Source: Treponema sp. | Lineage (GTDB): Bacteria > Spirochaetota > Spirochaetia > Treponematales > Treponemataceae | Length of the DNA: 32,135 nt | Reading direction: 5' to 3' | Assembly (NCBI GenBank): GCA_024689365.1 | Contig: JAILDQ010000048.1 | Coordinates: 1 to 32,135, forward strand | In this document: one piece after another, positions 9,282-14,585 of the stretch | Layout of the letters: every line of letters begins with the position of its first letter | Numbering within the stretch: the stretch's first letter is position 1 | The notes under the pieces: generated by a model | What the model was told of the DNA's origin: nothing | Seen by the model: the letters and a program-made list of their open reading frames with translations, nothing else | Database searches by the model: none | Made by a program: the position numbers and the translations under genes

Positions 9282-9319
9282 AAAAAAGCCTTTCGCTTTG
9301 CGGCGAAAGGCTTTTTTTT
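9282..9319. terminator. bidirectional intrinsic terminator
   Basis: The perfect stem GCCTTTCGC (9288-9296) / GCGAAAGGC (9303-9311) has a six-base loop, an A-run on the left (9282-9287) and eight Ts on the right (9312-9319). The A and T runs can extend the stem. It sits between the convergent TPR lipoprotein gene and the minus-strand operon, and can end transcription from both sides. The T-run reaches into the stop codon of the minus-strand gene. Confidence 0.88.
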
Positions 9320-10691
9320 ATTCTTCGTCTTCGTTTTCCCCATTGACAAATTTGCGGTATTTTTCAGGATTGACCCTAAAGGCGATTATTGGCGAGTCTG
9401 GATCGTCGCTTGCGTGAATCAAGGCTTGCTCGGCTTCGTTCTTCAAGCGGTCGGCGGAAATAAGACGGAGAGATCTGCTTGAGATGCCAATCAATGGCTT
9501 TGCCTTTACTTGGGCTGCTGACAAGGTTCCCTGCAAGTTTGAGTGCAAAACTTCGGCGCTTTGCAAAGCTTGGTCAATGTCATTGCGTTGGATGATTACG
9601 GCAAAGCCGTCTTCCTTGCATTCAAAAATAAAATCCTTAAATTGAAAGTAGTCCAGCATTGTTTGGCATACGTTTCCGTAATATTCGGACTCTTTTGTCA
9701 TTCCAGGAATTTGTATCATTGCCAAAGCCAAGTCTTGTTCGCTGGAAGCCGCTCTTATCAATTCCGATTCAAGCCGCGCGTCCAAGTATGATTCCCAGCC
9801 AAAGCCGCTGGCAGGCGAGAATAAGCCCTGGTCCTCGGATAGAGGAGGAATGCTTTCTTGTTCTTCTGTTTGAGAGCTTTCGTTTTGAACGGAGCCGTCT
9901 TCTGTTGCTTCGCTGGCCTTTTGGGCTTGCTGGTCCGCGTAGGCGTTTTCAAGAGGATTGAAGTCAACTTTTTCTTCGCTTTCTTGAGGCTCAGCTTCTT
10001 GCGCGGCGTTTTTTTCTGGAAGGACTTCGCTTTTCTCTTCGCTGACAGGCGGAAGGTCCTTCTTTTCTTCCGGAACTTCTTCTTGAACTTCTTCCGGAAC
10101 TTCTTCTGAACTTTCTTCTTCGTCAAAAAGGGATTCGCCAAAATCATCGTTGACGCTTGTCTTTTTAAAGTCAACGTCGCCTTCATAATCTTCTTTTTCG
10201 GAAGCGCTCAAGTACAAGTACATCAAGATTACGCATGCGGCCAAGGTTCCTGCCAAAACAATGATAAAGGCGATTTTTGCCCTGTAAAAAATTATCGCGG
10301 GAGCTACGGTGTAAATTGTGGCGTTCAGCCTAATGTCCGCGCCGTCGGAGCCTGAAATTCTAGTGCTGAAGGCTTTTACAAAGACCGACGCTTGCGGTTT
10401 TTCTTGCATGGGATAGACGTAAACCGCTTGGCCGTTGACTTCAAGCTTGATTGAATCAAAGATTTCTGGAGAGCCGACCGCGGAGTTGAATAGATTTAAG
10501 AATTCTTTTGAGCCGCTGGAATATATTCCGCTTGCTTCCGCGGTTCTGGAAGAAAGCTTTTCAAACTTCGCGCCGGCAGTTTTTAGTCCTGAATTGTAGT
10601 CTGAATAAATGCAAGCCGCGAAAACAATTATCGTCACAACAAAGACGCAAGCGATTGCAAGCGCCGCTAAAGTAATGCCCCTCTTTTTCAT
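9318..10691 (-). CDS. two-TM membrane protein with degenerate GGDEF-like C-terminal domain
   Basis: 457 residues. Membrane helices lie at about 5-28 and 138-161 and enclose an extracytoplasmic domain of about 110 residues, a typical sensor layout. A long acidic, low-complexity linker (about 165-295) repeats EEVPEE-like units. The C-terminal 298-445 region resembles a GGDEF fold: helix, a hydrophobic strand with AMIQIPG, ECKEDGFAVIIQ at the place of the RxGGDEFxxLL strand, then LIGIS and a DRLKNEAEQALIHA helix like the usual ADxALYxAK end. The GGDEF signature is replaced by EDGF (about 360-363), so diguanylate cyclase activity is not expected. It may bind ligand or act structurally. Its ATG overlaps the stop of the DUF115 gene by 4 bases and it is last in the operon. 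Confidence 0.78.
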   Translation of the reverse strand: MKKRGITLAALAIACVFVVTIIVFAACIYSDYNSGLKTAGAKFEKLSSRTAEASGIYSSGSKEFLNLFNSAVGSPEIFDSIKLEVNGQAVYVYPMQEKPQASVFVKAFSTRISGSDGADIRLNATIYTVAPAIIFYRAKIAFIIVLAGTLAACVILMYLYLSASEKEDYEGDVDFKKTSVNDDFGESLFDEEESSEEVPEEVQEEVPEEKKDLPPVSEEKSEVLPEKNAAQEAEPQESEEKVDFNPLENAYADQQAQKASEATEDGSVQNESSQTEEQESIPPLSEDQGLFSPASGFGWESYLDARLESELIRAASSEQDLALAMIQIPGMTKESEYYGNVCQTMLDYFQFKDFIFECKEDGFAVIIQRNDIDQALQSAEVLHSNLQGTLSAAQVKAKPLIGISSRSLRLISADRLKNEAEQALIHASDDPDSPIIAFRVNPEKYRKFVNGENEDEE

Positions 10692-12208
10692 ATCTTACTA
10701 TTATACAGTAGAATTGTTTTGAGCGCAAGTTTTTTCGCTTCTTTTGTTGACATTTTATTTTCCGCGTTTTTGTTGAGACAAAAGGCTGTGTAGGGTAAAA
10801 TCAAGGCGCTTTGAGGCATTATTTTTTCTTCTTTTTCAAGCGTTCTTAAGTTTTCTTCAAGGGCCTTTTTAAAATTCAAAAAGTCAAAATCGATTGGGTA
10901 AAAGACGCGGGGCTTTTCATTCTTTTGATTGTCTTTTATGCGACATTCATAGATTTTTTCTTTGCTGTAAGTCAAGTTTGGGCCCAAAAAAACTTCCAGA
11001 GAGTCCTGATAGCTTTTCATCAATTCGTTTTGCAAAAAGCCGCGTTCGTTCGCTTGCAGTCGGCTCCTGAACATAAGGCTTGTGTAAGCGTTTTGCCAAT
11101 TGTCAACGCGCCTTTGCTTTTTGCAGTAAAGGTCGTCCAAGTAGCTTCCTTTTGCGTAAGGCTTTCCCCCTGAATAGCCAAAATCCGCTCCGAAAATTTC
11201 TATCTCAGAAAAGCCCGCTTGAATCGCAAAGTCAAGGGCCGCAATGCTAACGGTTCCGCCGCCGCTATTGGTTTTGACAAAGGGATTTTTGCAAAAGGCG
11301 CTGGCGAATGAAATCAATGGATGGCCGCCGTTAATGAAAAGCAAATTTCCTTTTTTTTCATAAACGAATTTTGCTATTGAATGGTTTGCCGCCAAGTCCA
11401 AAATAAAAATCGTGTCCTTGTCAAAAGGCGCGTTAAAATGCTCCGCGCTCAAATATTGCGGATCTATCGAAACTGCTGCGTCAACCTTTATCTTGTGGCG
11501 TGACAAAATTTTGTAGCCAGTGTCTGTCGCGATTGTAAAATATTTTTCTCGTTCAGCCTTTATTTTTTCTATGCTTTTGTCGAGGCTTGGACCGGCTGCG
11601 ATAATGGCGGCTTTTTTGCTTGCGTCAATTGTTATTGGTTTGCAATCGATTTCTTGCATTTTCTTTAATGTATGCAAATTGCAAAAAAAGTTTTTTTGCC
11701 AAAGACCGCCAAAACGCGCTTGCGTGGAATAGTCAACGCTGATTTTTTTTAGGCATTTATTTATTCTTTCGATTAGGCTTTTATAAAGAGCCGGCTCTTC
11801 GTCGGCCCAAGAGCGGAGACACGCAATTTGCAAGTTTCCGTAATAGGCTGGAAAGTAGTTGTTTGCGAGCGCTTTTTCCAAATCGCTTGAATCTTCCGCG
11901 CAGCAAAAAATTACGTTCGGGTTTTCAAAAAGCCTTTTGACGCATGGAATTTTTTCTTTAAGGAAGTTCAAGTCTTCAAGGGATTTTTCGAGCGCGATTA
12001 TTTTGCATGAAGGATTTCGTTTTAAAAAGCTTTCGATATGGTAGCCGCCGCCAACTCCGATTATTATGGCGAATAAAATGCCGTCATTTTGAGTCAAAAA
12101 ATTTTGGGCTTCCCGCTCGGGATTGTATTTTGAGTGGGCGGCTTTTCCAGAATGAAAAATCGGAATTAAAGATTCGTTTTTTGCTTGGACAATTTCAGTG
12201 TAAATCAA
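10688..12208 (-). CDS. DUF115 / Maf-type (motility-associated factor) glycosyltransferase-like protein A
   Basis: 506 residues. The N-terminal part has a Rossmann-like IIIGVGGGYHIES stretch (49-60). The central DUF115 motif AAGPSLD (204-210) is followed by an ATDTGYKIL strand and the VSIDPQ segment (247-251). The later GGGTVSIAALDFA and IFGADFGYS (338-346) blocks also fit the family, which includes MptE-like pterin pyrophosphokinases and the Maf proteins that transfer nonulosonic acids to flagellin. The start is TTG (12206-12208), overlapping the upstream stop; no internal Met precedes the conserved region. It is a paralogue of the gene just upstream: both carry an HSxYNPExEAxxF motif near the N-terminus. 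The family call is good. The exact donor and acceptor are unknown. Confidence 0.83.
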   Translation of the reverse strand: MIYTEIVQAKNESLIPIFHSGKAAHSKYNPEREAQNFLTQNDGILFAIIIGVGGGYHIESFLKRNPSCKIIALEKSLEDLNFLKEKIPCVKRLFENPNVIFCCAEDSSDLEKALANNYFPAYYGNLQIACLRSWADEEPALYKSLIERINKCLKKISVDYSTQARFGGLWQKNFFCNLHTLKKMQEIDCKPITIDASKKAAIIAAGPSLDKSIEKIKAEREKYFTIATDTGYKILSRHKIKVDAAVSIDPQYLSAEHFNAPFDKDTIFILDLAANHSIAKFVYEKKGNLLFINGGHPLISFASAFCKNPFVKTNSGGGTVSIAALDFAIQAGFSEIEIFGADFGYSGGKPYAKGSYLDDLYCKKQRRVDNWQNAYTSLMFRSRLQANERGFLQNELMKSYQDSLEVFLGPNLTYSKEKIYECRIKDNQKNEKPRVFYPIDFDFLNFKKALEENLRTLEKEEKIMPQSALILPYTAFCLNKNAENKMSTKEAKKLALKTILLYNSKI

Positions 12209-13716
12209 TTTGTCTTTCGTCCCCTTGCAAAAACTTCTGTAAAAAGCTTTTCGCTTTTTTCTTTTATCAAAAGCCCCCTCTTTTCTTTTTGGCTAAAATC
12301 CATTTCCCTTTGAGCCATGATAAAGTCTGCTGGAAAAATTTCGTTTAATAGCCAATCGCTTTTAAAGGCTTCTTTTGCGATTTCTTGAATTTTTTTGGCC
12401 CTTTCATTTTTGTTTAAAATTTCGCTTTCGGATTTTTCTTGAAATTCAAAGGCTTCGTTTTTGTCAGAGCAGCTTTCTAAAATCAATCTTTCAAATTCGC
12501 TTTGCTTTATGTCTTTGATTTGCCCAAGCGTTCTTTTGAATTTTCTTGAGCCGGTGATCCTGTAAACATTTCTATTTTCAAGATTTTTTGAGCAAAACCA
12601 TTGCGCGTAAATTTCAAGGCTTGGATTGTAAAACGAAGATTTAGCCTCGCGCGTTTCTTTTGCGCTTAGCCTAAAGTCTTTTCGCTCGTTTTCTGTGTCC
12701 AAAGCGTTTGGCCTTGCGTGGCTTTTGTCTATGAAATTTTGCAAGTCCAAGCCTGCGAAAAAAATGTTTTCATCGCTTTGAGAAAGAAAAAAATCCAAGG
12801 CGCTTCCGCTTACTGTTCCGTTTCTTTTAAAAAGGATTGGCTCAATCTTAAGCGCTTCAAAAAGCTTTTTTGAAAGCGCGTCGTCTTCGTAACAAAGAGG
12901 AAGAATTTTTTTTGACTTGAACAAATCTGAAGGGCAGGCGGCTTCGGGATTAAGGGCTAGGGGACAGGCCCATGAATTTTTTCTAAGCGCGTCCAAATGT
13001 TTTTTTGCCCAATAGCCGCCGTCAGAGCTTAGGCACAAATCGGCTTTTATATTGTTTGCTGTCAATGGTTTGATTGCGGAAGAAAGAGCGCATAAAAAAA
13101 CTCGCTCTCGATTTTTTATTATAGAAGGAATCGCGTCTTCAAGGCTTGGGCCTGACGCGCAAATCAATATCGGTTTTTCTATTTTTTTTAAGAAGCAGAT
13201 TTTATTTAAATTGTCAAAAAAAAGAAATTTGTTTTTTAGCCAACGCTTTCCAAAATATTCTCTTGTTGCCAAAAGGCTTTTGGCCTTTTCCATCGCGGCC
13301 TTTATTTCTTTCCAAGCCAAAGCGCTTTCTTCTTGCCAAATTTTCGCGCTTGCAGGCCATTCATAAAAAAGGCATTGAAAAAGATTTTCCTCGCCCAAAA
13401 GGTCGAACAAATTTTGGGAAAGGCTTTTGCCTTTTTTTAATGTAATGCAAAAATCCCAAGCCTTGTCAAATTGATGGAAATCGTCGCAATAACGAACGCA
13501 GGCGATTTTTGCGTCGGGAAAGCGCTTCCTCAAAAATGGAAGGCAGTAGCCAAGGCCTCCTTCTAAAATCACAAGGCAAGTTGGCTTAAAGTCAGCCTGA
13601 AGGTTTTGGACAAAACGCTCCGCTTCCGCTTCTGGATTGTAGGATGAGTGCAAAAATATTCCGTTGACTTTTGCGCTTTGGCTTGAGTTTTTGGCTGGAA
13701 GAAATTCGAGGGGCAA
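12205..13716 (-). CDS. DUF115 / Maf-type glycosyltransferase-like protein B
   Basis: 503 residues. The layout matches the downstream paralogue: HSSYNPEAEAERF near residues 23-35, a Rossmann-like VILEGGLGY (49-57), the DUF115 core ASGPSLE (187-193), LSSDGGYWAKKH (229-240), GTVSGSALDFF (300-310) and FAGLDLQ (320-326). It has diverged strongly from its neighbour outside these motifs, so the two may act on different substrates or as a heteromeric pair. The start is TTG at 13714-13716 with GAGG about eight bases upstream. It begins two bases after the stop of the 287-aa gene and overlaps the next gene, so it is within the same operon. Flagellin or envelope glycosylation is an inference from the family. 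Confidence 0.8.
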   Translation of the reverse strand: MPLEFLPAKNSSQSAKVNGIFLHSSYNPEAEAERFVQNLQADFKPTCLVILEGGLGYCLPFLRKRFPDAKIACVRYCDDFHQFDKAWDFCITLKKGKSLSQNLFDLLGEENLFQCLFYEWPASAKIWQEESALAWKEIKAAMEKAKSLLATREYFGKRWLKNKFLFFDNLNKICFLKKIEKPILICASGPSLEDAIPSIIKNRERVFLCALSSAIKPLTANNIKADLCLSSDGGYWAKKHLDALRKNSWACPLALNPEAACPSDLFKSKKILPLCYEDDALSKKLFEALKIEPILFKRNGTVSGSALDFFLSQSDENIFFAGLDLQNFIDKSHARPNALDTENERKDFRLSAKETREAKSSFYNPSLEIYAQWFCSKNLENRNVYRITGSRKFKRTLGQIKDIKQSEFERLILESCSDKNEAFEFQEKSESEILNKNERAKKIQEIAKEAFKSDWLLNEIFPADFIMAQREMDFSQKEKRGLLIKEKSEKLFTEVFARGRKTN

Positions 13717-13718
13717 AA

Positions 13719-14582
13719 TTAACCTCGCAACAAATAGTCTAAAATTTCTTCGTCGATTGATGAGTAGCCGGCGGTCAAAATGATTATTTTTTTAGCGGCT
13801 TCGTTTCCGATTAAATCGCTGTATTCAAGCGACAAATGTTCTTTTAGGATTTCGTCTTCTATGTCGGAGTTTATAAGCGCGGCGGCCTTGATTTCGCTAG
13901 TGTCTTCCGCGTAAATTGCCCCCGGCTTTGCGAAAAGTTTTTTTGTCTTGTAAAATATTTCTTCAAAGATTGTGTTTGTAAGAATATGCTGAATTGTCTG
14001 CTCGCTTATTTCAATGTTTTTGGTGGTTTCGTCCAGGGCTTTTTTTGTTGAAATAAGGCATAGGCGAGCCTTTCCCTTGTTTGTCAAATCTTTTAAGGCC
14101 TCAAGACTGGGCTCGGCAAGAAGGGGATTGTCGCTCTTGTTTAATATTGAAAGAAGCTCGCTTTTAAAAGAAGGGCCCACTCGCAAAAAGCCTGACGGAT
14201 TGAAAGAATATTCAAAAAAGATGTAGAGCTTTTCATTGTCTGTGATTTTCAGGATTCTAAAGGCTTTGACTTTTGAGCGCGCGTCTTTTCCCAAAAATTG
14301 GGTGAAGGCCGTGAAGTTTGGGCTTTCTCTGTCTAGGCTAATCCAAGATTCCGTGCGGGCGGAGCCTAGCCAAAAGTCTTTTGTTGATATGGAGCTGAAA
14401 ATAGATTGGGCGTCGATTCCATAGGCTTTTTTGAGCATCATTAAGCCGCCTTGTTCGCAAAAAACTCCGCAGCGTTCAAAGCCGTATTCCTCGGCCCATT
14501 CTTGGAATGTCATTTCAGAGGCCTCTTGAGCTTTGTTCAAGAGGCCTCCTTTTTTGCCTGTGGCTATGCTTAGCAAACCCAT
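13719..14582 (-). CDS. hypothetical protein (287 aa), second gene of the acidic-protein/DUF115 operon
   Basis: I do not recognise the family. The product is 287 residues with no signal peptide and no clear membrane helix, so it is probably cytoplasmic. The N-terminus, MGLLSIATGKKGGLLNKAQ, is basic and glycine/leucine-rich; the rest is mixed alpha/beta with three cysteines in the first 175 residues. The ATG at 14580-14582 lies three bases after the stop of the 958-aa gene, and its stop is two bases before the DUF115 gene B start, so co-transcription is very likely. A perfect 12-bp inverted repeat overlaps codons 12-22 and could form a strong mRNA hairpin just after the start. A role with the scaffold-like protein or the glycosyltransferases is possible but not shown. 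Confidence 0.75.
   Translation of the reverse strand: MGLLSIATGKKGGLLNKAQEASEMTFQEWAEEYGFERCGVFCEQGGLMMLKKAYGIDAQSIFSSISTKDFWLGSARTESWISLDRESPNFTAFTQFLGKDARSKVKAFRILKITDNEKLYIFFEYSFNPSGFLRVGPSFKSELLSILNKSDNPLLAEPSLEALKDLTNKGKARLCLISTKKALDETTKNIEISEQTIQHILTNTIFEEIFYKTKKLFAKPGAIYAEDTSEIKAAALINSDIEDEILKEHLSLEYSDLIGNEAAKKIIILTAGYSSIDEEILDYLLRG
14518..14556 (+). terminator. terminator-like hairpin inside the 287-aa gene (antisense orientation)
   Basis: GAGGCCTCTTGA (14518-14529) and TCAAGAGGCCTC (14537-14548) form a perfect 12-bp stem with a seven-base loop. On the plus strand it is followed by CCTTTTTTG, giving the form of an intrinsic terminator for antisense RNA. On the sense (minus) strand the hairpin lies at codons 12-22 and has no T-run after it. 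It may therefore block antisense transcription or slow ribosomes and decay of the operon mRNA. Confidence 0.35.
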
Positions 14583-14585
14583 TTT

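Noticed and set aside
10060-10135. Short DNA repeats of the GAAGTTCC type
   Set aside because: They encode the EEVPEE low-complexity linker of the two-TM protein and are not a CRISPR or mobile repeat.
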